A stretch of DNA of 43,736 bases from Methanolobus psychrotolerans (lineage in GTDB: Archaea; Halobacteriota; Methanosarcinia; Methanosarcinales; Methanosarcinaceae), in contig NZ_MBKP01000029.1 in assembly GCF_002243045.1 (NCBI RefSeq), positions 1 through 43,736 of the forward strand. The letters run 5' to 3'. Shown piece by piece: positions 34,354 to 42,625 of this stretch. The stretch's first letter is position 1. Each line of letters starts with the position of its first letter. The notes below the pieces were generated by a model. That model worked only from the letters and a program-made list of their open reading frames with translations. It was not told the DNA's origin and did no database searches. Position numbers and translations under genes: made by a program.

Positions 34354-34968
34354 ATGAACATAGTACTTGACAAATTCTATTATGATGCATTGAATGAAGT
34401 GGGAAACATAGGGATGGGAAATGCAACAACTGCCCTGTCACAACTTGTTGATAAATCAATAAATGTAAGCAGTTCAGCCCTGACATTGCTTAGCGCACAG
34501 GATATCAGCAAGAATGCAAACAAAGACAGGATAGGAGCAATTGTAAGAGTTATGGGCGATATGAACGGAGGATTTATACTCATAATCAGAAAACACCATT
34601 CAGAAGCACTGGCTGAAATGCTTCTTAAAAATAATGCTTCTGAAGATGATGACTATATGAAAAAATCAGCTTTCATCGAAGTTGCTAACATCCTTGCAGG
34701 AAGTTATTATAATGCCCTTTCTAAATTCCTGAATCTGGCAATTGTTCCTTCTGTTCCCAAAATATCTGAAGGAACCGCTGATGAAATATTCACAAAAGCA
34801 AAACAACACATAAACGGGAAAATGGAACACGTATTTGGTCTGACAACACTTTTTGAAGTTGCCGGAGAAGATGAATACCATAGCCTCAGCGGTGACATGT
34901 ACATGTTGCTGGATTCAGCTTCTCTGCAATCCATACTTGGAAGGATAGAAGAAATGCGTACGAGATAA
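34354..34968 (+). CDS. cheC: CheC-type phosphatase, paralog 3 (both E/N sites present)
   Basis: The 204-residue CheC homolog has both E-xx-N pairs: E15/N18 in 'LNEVGNIGMGNATTALSQL' and E109/N112 in 'FIEVANILAGSYYNALSKF'. The Pro after site 2 (P135) is present; that after site 1 is Ser41. It is the best candidate for a fully active CheY-P phosphatase in this operon. The stop is 2 bases before the cheD start, so it is probably the CheD partner. Confidence 0.9.
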   Translation: MNIVLDKFYYDALNEVGNIGMGNATTALSQLVDKSINVSSSALTLLSAQDISKNANKDRIGAIVRVMGDMNGGFILIIRKHHSEALAEMLLKNNASEDDDYMKKSAFIEVANILAGSYYNALSKFLNLAIVPSVPKISEGTADEIFTKAKQHINGKMEHVFGLTTLFEVAGEDEYHSLSGDMYMLLDSASLQSILGRIEEMRTR

Positions 34969-34970
34969 CT

Positions 34971-35444
34971 ATGATAATAGTGGGAATGGCCGATAGTGCT
35001 GTGGCAAGGAAGCCTGTAAAACTTACGACCCTTGGACTTGGGTCATGCGTAGGCATTTCGCTGTATGATAAGAGCACAGGCGTTGGCGGGATGGTGCATA
35101 TTATGCTCCCGAGCATAGAACAGGCACGGTCAAAGGATAACCGTGCAAAATTTGCAGACACGGGCATACCTGCTCTTCTTGATAGCATGGTTGAGGAGGG
35201 TGCTTACAAGCACCGCACTACTGCAAAAATAGCAGGTGGTGCAAGCATGTTCTCATTTAATTCCAATACACAGCTAAATATCGGAGAGCGAAATGTGACG
35301 GCTACAAAGCAGTCACTGAAAGAACTTAGAATTCCCATTATTGCAGAGGATATTGGACTAAATTATGGACGTACTATAATACTTGACACCGAAAACGGAG
35401 AACTTACTGTCAAGAGTGCGCTTAAAGGCATCAAAACATATTAA
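34971..35444 (+). CDS. cheD: CheD receptor deamidase
   Basis: CheD deamidates receptor glutamines and binds CheC to tune its phosphatase. Catalytic residues are Cys26 ('TLGLGSCVGISLYD') and His43 ('GGMVHIMLPS'), with the Thr20-Thr21 pair before the Cys. 'KIAGGASMF' and 'GLNYGRTIILDTENGEL' complete the family pattern. The 157-residue length is normal. It directly follows cheC paralog 3 with a 2-base gap. Confidence 0.95.
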   Translation: MIIVGMADSAVARKPVKLTTLGLGSCVGISLYDKSTGVGGMVHIMLPSIEQARSKDNRAKFADTGIPALLDSMVEEGAYKHRTTAKIAGGASMFSFNSNTQLNIGERNVTATKQSLKELRIPIIAEDIGLNYGRTIILDTENGELTVKSALKGIKTY

Positions 35445-35500
35445 TATATATGTTAACTGAATAATATATGTGCTAAGAATAGAATGTAGGTGGCAGCAGG

Positions 35501-36514
35501 ATGTTAACTCCGGATATAATAATAATACATATCATTTTCATTTCCATAGCGATGGCATGTGGATCAGCAGCTATATATTTCTGGGTCAAGGTATACTTTG
35601 AAACAAAAAAAGGATCTATTGCCTGGTTGCTTCTTGCACTCACATCCATATTTCTTATCACATCAGCCATATTTCCTTCTATTGCAATCAGTCTTCAAGA
35701 TACAGATATTACTGAAACGATATTCCTGTTCCTTGGATTCTGGAGTGCGGTTTACACAAGTATGTTTGCTGCTGCTGGCTTTTTAATGTTTCAGGCATTT
35801 AGGACTGTACCAAGAGAAAAACTTGGTAATTTTCTTATAGAGGGCATGGTATTCACAAAACCTTCTACATCTGAAGATAATGTCAACAACATTCCGGAAG
35901 TTGATCAGATATCCACATTGCTCAGCCGGTCTACATTAATAGAATACACACCCAGGACCAGATACGAAGACTCTGTTATAGAGATCTGCCTGCGCCTTTA
36001 TGGTGAAATGGTAAACACTGTCCTTGTATCCACACAACCACGTACATCCATCTATAAAGAAAAAATAGGAGATCTGATGGATATAGGTGCGATGAAATTC
36101 ATAGAAATATCATCTACAAGCAAACAGGTCGACAATGTTGAAGGAATAATCAAATTGCCAACTGATGAACTTGATAAGTTTTTTGAACTTACCAGCAAGT
36201 TACCTAAAGGTTGTGCGGTAGTCTTTGAACCCCTTAGTCAGCTAATTCTTACAGAGGGAGAAAAAAGGACCTATGAATTTATGTCAGAAATGGTTGAAAG
36301 ATTTGCAGCAAATGAACTACTTCTTGTTGGGATGATCAATAAGACTGCACATGAAGAACAGATTATATCCAGATTTGAAGGTCTATTCTTAAACCTTGCA
36401 GAAGAAGAAGGAACAAAGATCCGCCTCATGAAAGGAGGAAAAGAGGAATACATCCGATTCTATGTCGGAGAAAAATTCTACATGGATCAAAATGTATACG
36501 TTGAACTTGAGTAA
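35501..36514 (+). CDS. Membrane protein with cytoplasmic DUF835/KaiC-like domain
   Basis: The 337-residue protein begins with three transmembrane helices (about residues 5-28, 42-63, 75-98). A linker follows, then a ~190-residue cytoplasmic domain from about 145. That part ('VLVSTQPRTSIYKEKIGDLMDIGAMKFI', 'LPKGCAVVFEPLSQLILTEG', 'ELLLVGMINKTAHEEQIISRFEGLFL') has the strand-helix order of the DUF835 or degenerate KaiC domains, without a P-loop. It could be a membrane input or anchor for the Che complex (inference). TATA-like sequence at 35442-35468 just before it hints at an internal promoter. It lies between cheD and cheC paralog 4 in the same direction. Confidence 0.65.
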   Translation: MLTPDIIIIHIIFISIAMACGSAAIYFWVKVYFETKKGSIAWLLLALTSIFLITSAIFPSIAISLQDTDITETIFLFLGFWSAVYTSMFAAAGFLMFQAFRTVPREKLGNFLIEGMVFTKPSTSEDNVNNIPEVDQISTLLSRSTLIEYTPRTRYEDSVIEICLRLYGEMVNTVLVSTQPRTSIYKEKIGDLMDIGAMKFIEISSTSKQVDNVEGIIKLPTDELDKFFELTSKLPKGCAVVFEPLSQLILTEGEKRTYEFMSEMVERFAANELLLVGMINKTAHEEQIISRFEGLFLNLAEEEGTKIRLMKGGKEEYIRFYVGEKFYMDQNVYVELE

Positions 36515-36531
36515 TGTCAGGAATGAGTTAA

Positions 36532-37158
36532 ATGGATAAACAACTGGACAACTTTTCAATTGATGCCTTAAAGGAGATTGGAAGCATAGGGATGGGGAAT
36601 GCAACCACCTCCCTGTCTAAATTGATTGAAAAACGAGTCCAATTAAATCTGTCCGATGCCAGAATGTTTGAGCCATCAGCCATCATTGACATGATACCTG
36701 AATCAATAACTATGACAGGTATAATGATCCCCATCCATGGAGACATTAATGGTCTTGTGATGTTGCTGTTCGAATTTGGGAATGCTGTTTATCTTAGCAA
36801 CCTATTGTTGCAGAATATTGAGCACGAGGACGACCCGAATCTATATGAATCTGCACTTCTTGAAACTGGAAATATAATTGCAGGATCATACCTTAGTTCA
36901 CTGTCATCGTTCCTTAATCTTAAAATAATGCATTCTGTACCTGATATCAGTATCGGACCTATTATAGATATCCTGAATAGAGGAACATCCATGATAGAAA
37001 ATAAAACTGAAAATATATTGAATATTGAAACTATGTTCATGGTATATTCCTCAGAAAAAGATGTCGGAGCCGGAACGATCTATGGTGATATGTTTCTTTT
37101 GCTTGACTCGCAATCACTTGAAAAGCTGCAAAATTCAATCCAAGGTATGTTGGGATAA
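36532..37158 (+). CDS. cheC: CheC-type phosphatase, paralog 4 (first site degenerate)
   Basis: The 208-residue CheC homolog has site 1 changed: Glu15 remains but Asn is Ser18 and Pro is Ser41 ('LKEIGSIGMGNATTSLSKL'). Site 2 is intact (E111, N114, P137; 'LLETGNIIAGSYLSSLSSF'). It is thus the mirror image of paralogs 1 and 2. It starts 18 bases after the membrane DUF835-like gene and is the last clear Che gene of the operon. Confidence 0.88.
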   Translation: MDKQLDNFSIDALKEIGSIGMGNATTSLSKLIEKRVQLNLSDARMFEPSAIIDMIPESITMTGIMIPIHGDINGLVMLLFEFGNAVYLSNLLLQNIEHEDDPNLYESALLETGNIIAGSYLSSLSSFLNLKIMHSVPDISIGPIIDILNRGTSMIENKTENILNIETMFMVYSSEKDVGAGTIYGDMFLLLDSQSLEKLQNSIQGMLG

Positions 37159-37201
37159 CTTCGGATTGTTGTATTTATTGATTTTTAATGGTTGACCCCT
37201 T

Positions 37202-37732
37202 ATGAAAAATATCTGGACACAACATCTTGAACGATCAAACAAGAAAAATCGTGATAAAGGAACTACGTTCACCAGGATGTTGCATTCCCTTGTAAGAACA
37301 GGAACTGAGACAGATAACTCTATGATACCTACGTTGTTCCTTTCAGGAGACATAGCTTCAGGAGATCTATCTTGTTCTATTGAAGATGATAAAGACATTG
37401 TTTCAGTTATAGAAGACAATAAGGCTATGCTGAGCAATGGAGGTATTAATGCTTCATATGTAGCAGAAACTGAACACATTGTATGGACAGCAAAAAGCCA
37501 GAAAGGACATGAATTGGGATTTGATTCTTTAATTCCTGATTATGTAAGGCTTTTGATGACAGAAGACGGACGACTTGTTCTCAGATACGATGTTGCTGGG
37601 GAGAGCACTTTTGAAATGCCGGTACAGTCAGAGAATGAAGCAATCCAGATAATTTGGGAAGATAACAAAACAACTGAACAATTGTATCCTGACAATCCGG
37701 AATTGAAATGGATTAAAATAGATATAATTTAA
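37202..37732 (+). CDS. Unknown protein at the end of the chemotaxis operon
   Basis: The 176-residue soluble protein is basic over its first ~30 residues (MKNIWTQHLERSNKKNRDKG) and acidic after. It has no transmembrane segment and I recognise no family. A central 'SYVAETEHIVWTAKSQKGHELGFDSLIPDYVRLLM' stretch and a tail 'ELKWIKIDII' suggest an alpha/beta domain. It is 43 bases after cheC paralog 4 on the same strand and may be co-transcribed; a promoter lies after it, before the next gene. Confidence 0.6.
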   Translation: MKNIWTQHLERSNKKNRDKGTTFTRMLHSLVRTGTETDNSMIPTLFLSGDIASGDLSCSIEDDKDIVSVIEDNKAMLSNGGINASYVAETEHIVWTAKSQKGHELGFDSLIPDYVRLLMTEDGRLVLRYDVAGESTFEMPVQSENEAIQIIWEDNKTTEQLYPDNPELKWIKIDII

Positions 37733-37782
37733 TATAATACAATGAATTCAATGGTAAAGAATAAAAACTATAACGGCAATTA

Positions 37783-37792
37783 ATATATAAAT
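37783..37792 (+). promoter_or_regulatory. Putative TATA box of the Cys/His paralog pair
   Basis: ATATATAAAT lies about 50 bases before the ATG at 37841, predicting transcription from about 37812 and a ~28-base leader that contains the AGGAG ribosome binding site at 37826-37830. Spacing fits an archaeal promoter well. Confidence 0.55.
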
Positions 37793-37840
37793 AACGTATA
37801 ATAACTGATCTAACTAAGTACGAAAAGGAGACCTGTAATT

Positions 37841-38467
37841 ATGATGGACATTGCAATTTATTCACTTGTTGATGATATGGTCAGCAAAGCAGGGACGGAA
37901 GGTGTTGTAGAATATTGGCTTCGTGTAGGTGAAAGTTATGCGGAGAGAATGGGGAAGGAAGCATATGTAGGATGGCCCGCTTTTAATGTGGCAATGAAAG
38001 ATGGGAGAACGTCCCTGACAGTTGAGGGAGATGTAAATGTCCAGACTGACCTTGCTATCACTGACAAAGACGGGGATGTCATTGGATATGTATATGCTTT
38101 AAAAGTATGTCCGATGGCACCTACTATGGGAAGATATATTTCCAGGATAGGACCAATTCCTGATTCTGACACTGATGTTGCAGACAGTTATAACAACCGC
38201 ATTCGGGACTCTGCTGTTTCAAATTATTGCATAACCCACCAGAAATTCAGGGAAGTTGCAGCAAACAATATCACTGTTGCAAAACAGGCACTTGAATGCC
38301 TGCAGCTGGCAAATAAAGGAATGACTGGTGAAGTGAAGATGGTGCCTGATAATCTGTCAAGGATCAATGTTGATGAAAGGCACATTAAAAGTATACTGCG
38401 TAATGCATCCTGTGTTTTTGCTCTCATTGTCAAGGGCAAGAGTGCAGGTGAAGGAATGATTGATTAA
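37841..38467 (+). CDS. Cys/His-conserved protein of unknown family, paralog A
   Basis: The 208-residue cytoplasmic protein is paralogous to the next gene. Both share VCP(M/F)...(R/E)YI-RIG, then A-xx-YN-xx-I-xx-SA, C-xx-HQ-x-(F/Y)R-xx-VA, a 'TG' near 160 and a final (A/N)SC before a hydrophobic strand. Here the conserved residues are Cys90, Cys130, His133 and Cys191. The spacing would suit a metal, heme or redox site; it faintly recalls the ATC-hydrolase-type domains, but I cannot assign a family. It has its own promoter and AGGAG site. Placement right after the receptor-less Che operon makes a sensory role possible. Confidence 0.65.
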   Translation: MMDIAIYSLVDDMVSKAGTEGVVEYWLRVGESYAERMGKEAYVGWPAFNVAMKDGRTSLTVEGDVNVQTDLAITDKDGDVIGYVYALKVCPMAPTMGRYISRIGPIPDSDTDVADSYNNRIRDSAVSNYCITHQKFREVAANNITVAKQALECLQLANKGMTGEVKMVPDNLSRINVDERHIKSILRNASCVFALIVKGKSAGEGMID

Positions 38468-38479
38468 TGGTGTGATTAA

Positions 38480-39085
38480 ATGGCTGAAAATATAGGTTCA
38501 AATCCTTTTGTTGATGTATCAGTGTATCTTTTCTTCGAGGACATTTCTGATAAACAGGGTGTAGAAGGCTTTACCAATTACATGGTCGGGCAGGCAGAGT
38601 CCCTTGCAAAATCTGTGCCTGAAGAAGAATACAAGACCTGGGATGATTTTACAAATGCTGTTGTGAATGGGGAATCTGTTCTTTCATCATTTGAAAGTAT
38701 CGGGCAGATTAGCAAGTATGGTTTTGTAACTAAGGTTTGCCCATTTTCCAAGGCTATCAGAGAGTACATAAAGCGAATAGGCAATTTCAATCCGGTACAT
38801 ATGGAAGCAACCGACCATTATAATCACACCATACAGCCTTCTGCTGCACACAGTGCATGTATGATGCACCAGACATACCGCAAGGAAGTGGCAAAGAGGA
38901 TAAAGATCGGTGGAAAACCTTTACAGTATGCACAGATAGCAGCAAAAGCATACACCGGAAAGATAGCACTACCTCCCGAATCCTGGAAGAAGGTATTACT
39001 GGAAAAGGCAGGTATTTCAGAGACGCAGGGATTCATGGAGATGAGAGAGAATAGCTGCCTTTACCTGCTTTACATTGAAGAGTGA
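38480..39085 (+). CDS. Cys/His-conserved protein of unknown family, paralog B
   Basis: The 201-residue paralog of the preceding gene conserves Cys87, Cys127, His130 and Cys193 at matching positions ('TKVCPFSKAIREYIKRIG', 'HSACMMHQTYRKEVAKRI', 'RENSCLYLLYIEE'). It adds histidines (H107, H113, H116, H124) that paralog A lacks, which would change a metal site. No signal or transmembrane segment is present. It starts 12 bases after paralog A, so the two are co-transcribed and may form a heterodimer (inference). Function unknown. Confidence 0.65.
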   Translation: MAENIGSNPFVDVSVYLFFEDISDKQGVEGFTNYMVGQAESLAKSVPEEEYKTWDDFTNAVVNGESVLSSFESIGQISKYGFVTKVCPFSKAIREYIKRIGNFNPVHMEATDHYNHTIQPSAAHSACMMHQTYRKEVAKRIKIGGKPLQYAQIAAKAYTGKIALPPESWKKVLLEKAGISETQGFMEMRENSCLYLLYIEE

Positions 39086-39095
39086 TCTTTGAATT

Positions 39096-39137
39096 GGTTT
39101 AGAGTGGGTAGAGCAAGGTTTATACCACTCTAAAACC
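39096..39137 (+). terminator. Large hairpin between paralog B and the GntP gene
   Basis: GGTTTAGAGTGG (39096-39107) and CCACTCTAAAACC (39125-39137) pair over 12 bases with one bulged base and a 17-base loop, followed by GATTTTCT. It probably ends or attenuates transcription into the permease gene, whose ATG is only 12 bases further. Confidence 0.55.
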
Positions 39138-39149
39138 GATTTTCTATTG

Positions 39150-40436
39150 ATGCAAGCTATAATTGTTTTCTTTTTATCCCTTCTAATAATACTATATCTT
39201 ACCGCAAGGTTGAGACTACATCCATTTTTAAGCCTCATTATCACATCTGTTATTGCAGGCCTGCTTGCAGGTGAGGCATCGACAACTATTGATGCAATAA
39301 CCAGTGGAATGGGAAGGGTATTTTCCAATTTCGCAATAATAATCACTGCAGGAAGTATAATCGGACTCATACTCCACAGGACAGGCGGGGCAAAACTCAT
39401 TGCATCCGATGTAATAAATATATCCAGAAAGCCATTGATGGGGCTGAATTTATTGGGATTCATCTTTGCAGTGCCGCTTATGTGCTGTATCCTGGCCTAT
39501 GTAGTATTCATCCCGGTTGCCAGGGAAATAAGAATTAAGCAAGGCTATTCTAAAGTACTCACTGCATCAGCTCTGGTTTTTGGAACTCTGGCATCATACA
39601 ATCTTGTGTACCCTTCCCCTGTTATCTATTCGGCAGCTTTTGAGCTTGGAATTCTTAAGAGCGACATATTGCTGCCGGGAATAATCATTGCATTCATTGT
39701 ATCTATGGCAGGATATTTTTACGCCACGAGGTTTTGCAGATTTGGGGACTTGAATGACTTTTTACAGGATAGTGAAGATGAACAGGTTGCCATTAAAGCG
39801 TCAAGTACTGGAAGAGTTGCCGCCTATATGCCAATTGGGATTCCTGTCGCGCTCATACTTGCTGATGTGTTTACAGATATTCCCCTGTTTGACCTTCTGG
39901 GAGAGCCGGATCTTGCCCTGCTTATCGGAGTGGTTCTTTCCATGGTGTTTGCATACAGGCAATATAGTCTTGATATTGTCAGGGAATTGCTGGAGAAAGC
40001 TGTAAAAAGAAGTGGTGTGGTTATTCTTGATATGTGCGGAGGAGGTGCTCTTGGAGCAACCCTTGCCATGACAGGAGTCGGGAATGAGATGGGAAAACTA
40101 CTGACTGGTCTGGATATGCCGGCAATACTTGTTCCTTTTCTTATTGCCGTTGCGATACAGAGTGTTCAGGGTTCCCGTGTTGTCACAATGCTGGTGGCAC
40201 CTTCTATAGTGATACCACTTGTCCCTGTGCTTGGACTTCCACCGGTGATTGTTCTCTTTTCAATGGCTTCGGGAACCTTCCTTATATCACACTTCAACGA
40301 CCCGTTCTTCTGGATCTATAAGGACCTGGCAGAACTGGAGACCTCCGAGGTTCTGAGAAGTTATACGCTGGGTGGGGTTGGGATGGGAGGGTGCAGTTTG
40401 GTGCTGACTGGTTTGGCGTATCTGTTGTTCTACTGA
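39150..40436 (+). CDS. GntP-family organic-acid permease
   Basis: The 428-residue protein has about twelve transmembrane helices and the GntP family look: N-terminal 'LRLHPFLSLIITSVIAGLLAG', 'IITAGSIIGLILHRTGGAKLIA', and the C-terminal half 'VAIQSVQGSRVVTMLVAPS' plus 'LISHFNDPFFWIYKDL'. GntP members are proton symporters for gluconate and related hydroxy acids; in a methanogen the substrate is unclear and could be a compatible solute or carboxylate. The ATG at 39150 is taken, with the TTG just before it as an alternative. It is separated from the upstream gene by a hairpin. Confidence 0.85.
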   Translation: MQAIIVFFLSLLIILYLTARLRLHPFLSLIITSVIAGLLAGEASTTIDAITSGMGRVFSNFAIIITAGSIIGLILHRTGGAKLIASDVINISRKPLMGLNLLGFIFAVPLMCCILAYVVFIPVAREIRIKQGYSKVLTASALVFGTLASYNLVYPSPVIYSAAFELGILKSDILLPGIIIAFIVSMAGYFYATRFCRFGDLNDFLQDSEDEQVAIKASSTGRVAAYMPIGIPVALILADVFTDIPLFDLLGEPDLALLIGVVLSMVFAYRQYSLDIVRELLEKAVKRSGVVILDMCGGGALGATLAMTGVGNEMGKLLTGLDMPAILVPFLIAVAIQSVQGSRVVTMLVAPSIVIPLVPVLGLPPVIVLFSMASGTFLISHFNDPFFWIYKDLAELETSEVLRSYTLGGVGMGGCSLVLTGLAYLLFY

Positions 40437-40560
40437 TAAAAAATGAACTGGTATTTGAATGAATCAAGTTTTCAACTGCAGTAAAGAGAGCATGTAATTG
40501 ATGCGGAACAACTATTTTGAGTATTACAATAGCATTAGATTCAAACATACATACTAATAA

Positions 40561-40707
40561 TTAATCATAGTATTCGGTAGAAAATCTTTCTCTTCCAGTT
40601 ATAAGACTATTTTCGAAAAGTTTAATCGCTTCATCTTCACTCAGTTCGATCAATTTAATCTGAGATGAATAAGTTACATTGATAAGTACATTAGTACCCA
40701 GAAACAT
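40561..40707 (-). CDS. Short open frame, probably a gene remnant
   Basis: The 48-residue frame starts at ATG 40707 (MFLGTNVLINVTYSS...) and contains a well-formed helix ELSEDEAIKLFENSLITGRE. The start recalls a PIN-domain opening (LDTNVLI) with Gly where the catalytic Asp is expected, but the rest does not continue as PIN. It has no clear ribosome binding site. Likely a remnant in the degraded region 40437-40910; a true small protein is possible. The rest of that stretch shows no gene. Confidence 0.3.
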   Translation of the reverse strand: MFLGTNVLINVTYSSQIKLIELSEDEAIKLFENSLITGRERFSTEYYD

Positions 40708-40912
40708 TTTAGAACTTTCCTTTTCCTTTCATTGATCTCCTATAGCTCTTTAGCCTCATGAATTTGCCTAGAACTTTTTTCCTTTTGATTTTAGCTAATA
40801 CTTTTGAAGTTTTTCATAAAAATGGTGATTGTTCACACTATTGGATTCAACAATGATCTTAATTCAATAGATTCAATCCTCTAAATCAATTATCTTAGGA
40901 TTAAGTTCCGCA

Positions 40913-41321
40913 AAACCTGCAATGGCATTGCTAAAACTATGCCATAAAACTCGCAAATCAAAGTACTATGTAATGGACAAGGGATACGATTCGGAATATA
41001 TATATATATTCGCTAACAAGAGAGCAACTAGATGCGATAGCTATGATTCCTTTGAGACAAAGAAAAAGAATCAAAGGTAAGTATCGTAGAAAAATGGTAT
41101 GAGAATTTGATGAAGAATTATATCATAACAGAAATCTGGTTGAAACGATGTTCTCTGTTCTAAAACGAAAATATGGGGAAGAAATCAGAGCTAAAAAGTA
41201 CTGGAATCAAGCAAAAGAGGTTAAATTCAAGTTATTAATCCATAACCTTGACAGATATGTCAAGGTTATATTTATTATTCAAATGAGGATTTCTACAGAG
41301 CCTGCATTTGAATATCATTGA
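40913..41321 (+). pseudogene. IS5-family transposase, C-terminal part, frameshifted
   Basis: Two frames together read as an IS5/ISH-type transposase C-terminus: 'KTRKSKYYVMDKGYDSEYIY' in one, then 'REQLDAIAMIPLRQRKRIKGKYRRKM', stop, '[36 protein letters not shown]' and '[13 protein letters not shown]' in the other. The frame changes at the (AT)n tract at 40995-41009, a likely slippage site. An in-frame TGA at 41100-41102 replaces the usual Arg codon of 'REFDE'. Everything N-terminal is missing. It is dead, and it marks the left side of the archaeocin island. Confidence 0.8.
41242..41269. repeat. Perfect 12-bp inverted repeat
   Basis: ATAACCTTGACA, loop gata, TGTCAAGGTTAT, followed by an AT-rich run. 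It lies in the 3' part of the IS5-type pseudogene and about 55 bases beyond the stop of the convergent CcdA gene, so it may now work as a transcription end for the cassette. Confidence 0.55.
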
Positions 41322-41323
41322 GA

Positions 41324-42346
41324 TTAAGTAAATAATATCCATCCTCCAATGAGTACCAATATTCCACCGCTTATAATTTTAACATATGTTCGATATTCAC
41401 GAATCTGCTTTGATAAAGTATATCCGCCTACCAACCCAACACCAATAAATGGGGTAAGTATGCCGATTGAAAATGTAAATAATAACACGATGTTTCCAAA
41501 TGTTCCCTGATCAACTGTATTATTAAATAATACCAATAACATTGGTAAAGTACATGGAACTTTTACAAAGGAAAACAATATTCCTAATAAAAATAGTCCT
41601 GATATAGTACGTACATATTTTTGAGCTATGTTTTGAAAATATACATCGAAATGAATAGGAGTTTTGATTATTCCGATAAAAGATAATCCAATCCCAATTA
41701 CAATTATTCCGACAATAGATGAAAATATGGTTAAATCTGGAAGTGTTTGTTTAAATATAATCAACATTGTTCCAATTACCATATATGCTACAATCAATCC
41801 GCTTCCAAATATAAGGGCATTAAACATACCACTTCTTGATGATGTGCTTGTGCCTGCAGTAAAACTTAAGATAAATCCAAGTATTGCCATTAAGCATGGT
41901 GACAATCCTGCAAATAATCCAAATGTATAAGCCATGATAATATTCATAGGCTGATCATCATTTTCATGTATAATTGGCATATCGTTATTTTTGTAGATGG
42001 GCATTGAATCATTGTTGAGATGCATATCAATTGCAGATTGTAGCGACTCTTCGGTTATTTCGATACGTGAAATTATAGTATAATTGTTTACTACGATAGC
42101 AGGTACATCATAAAATGAATATTGCTTCCATTCTTCAAACCCAGATACAGTATTGACATTTATCTTTGTAATAGTGATATTATCATTTTGGATTTCAATT
42201 TGATTAATAATTGGTTCAGATAATTGACAATCAGAACATCCAGGTTGATAGAAGTATCGAATTTCAACAGGTTGAGCAGATACACTAAATGTCATTGAAA
42301 ATAGTAAAATTATAGTAATTAACCCAAATAATTTCGCATTTAGCAT
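41324..42346 (-). CDS. Secreted thioredoxin-like domain fused to CcdA/DsbD membrane domain
   Basis: The 340-residue protein has a signal peptide (residues ~1-24, ending SVSA). An extracytoplasmic thioredoxin-like domain follows (~26-112) with active site CSDC at Cys37/Cys40 and the cis-Pro segment 'YDVPAIVV'. A polar linker leads to a CcdA domain with six helices (~135-340). The paired membrane cysteines Cys151 ('GLFAGLSPCLMA') and Cys265 ('VKVPCTLP') carry electrons across the membrane. The layout is a mini-DsbD, for disulfide exchange outside the cell. It ends an operon-like run behind a ten-cysteine secreted peptide precursor, so its likely job is folding that peptide (inference). GGAGAA precedes the ATG. 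Confidence 0.88.
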   Translation of the reverse strand: MLNAKLFGLITIILLFSMTFSVSAQPVEIRYFYQPGCSDCQLSEPIINQIEIQNDNITITKINVNTVSGFEEWKQYSFYDVPAIVVNNYTIISRIEITEESLQSAIDMHLNNDSMPIYKNNDMPIIHENDDQPMNIIMAYTFGLFAGLSPCLMAILGFILSFTAGTSTSSRSGMFNALIFGSGLIVAYMVIGTMLIIFKQTLPDLTIFSSIVGIIVIGIGLSFIGIIKTPIHFDVYFQNIAQKYVRTISGLFLLGILFSFVKVPCTLPMLLVLFNNTVDQGTFGNIVLLFTFSIGILTPFIGVGLVGGYTLSKQIREYRTYVKIISGGILVLIGGWILFT

Positions 42347-42376
42347 GATATCAAATTCTCCATATACGATCGTAGT

Positions 42377-42580
42377 TTATTGTATTAAGAAAATGTAAAT
42401 TAACCCACCAATTAAGTAAACAAGTGGGTACATTAATGCATTAATCGGGGTTTTGTTTATTTCTCCAAAAGTGTACCATATACCAACATATTTTTTTGGT
42501 TTATATTTCCGAAGATAGAATGGATATTGAGTTAGTAAAATCATTATAAATACGGACAATAGTAAAGAACCAAGCAACAT
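42377..42580 (-). CDS. Small two-helix membrane protein, candidate immunity protein
   Basis: The 67-residue protein has two transmembrane helices (about residues 2-20 and 47-66) joined by a basic loop (RKYKPKKY). No family is recognised. Small basic two-helix membrane proteins beside bacteriocin genes often give immunity, and this one lies between the halocin-like precursor (92 bases downstream of it) and the thioredoxin-CcdA gene (30 bases upstream of it), all on one strand. The role is therefore guessed from position only. A ribosome binding site GGAGAT lies about 8 bases before ATG 42580. Confidence 0.6.
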   Translation of the reverse strand: MLLGSLLLSVFIMILLTQYPFYLRKYKPKKYVGIWYTFGEINKTPINALMYPLVYLIGGLIYIFLIQ

Positions 42581-42625
42581 ATTATTTAAATCTCCAATGT
42601 TTAACCATGCGATTCACAAAAAATA

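Noticed and set aside
40561-40707. PIN-domain toxin based on 'FLGTNVLI'
   Set aside because: The first catalytic Asp is Gly and the rest of the frame lacks PIN motifs; kept only as a low-confidence small frame.
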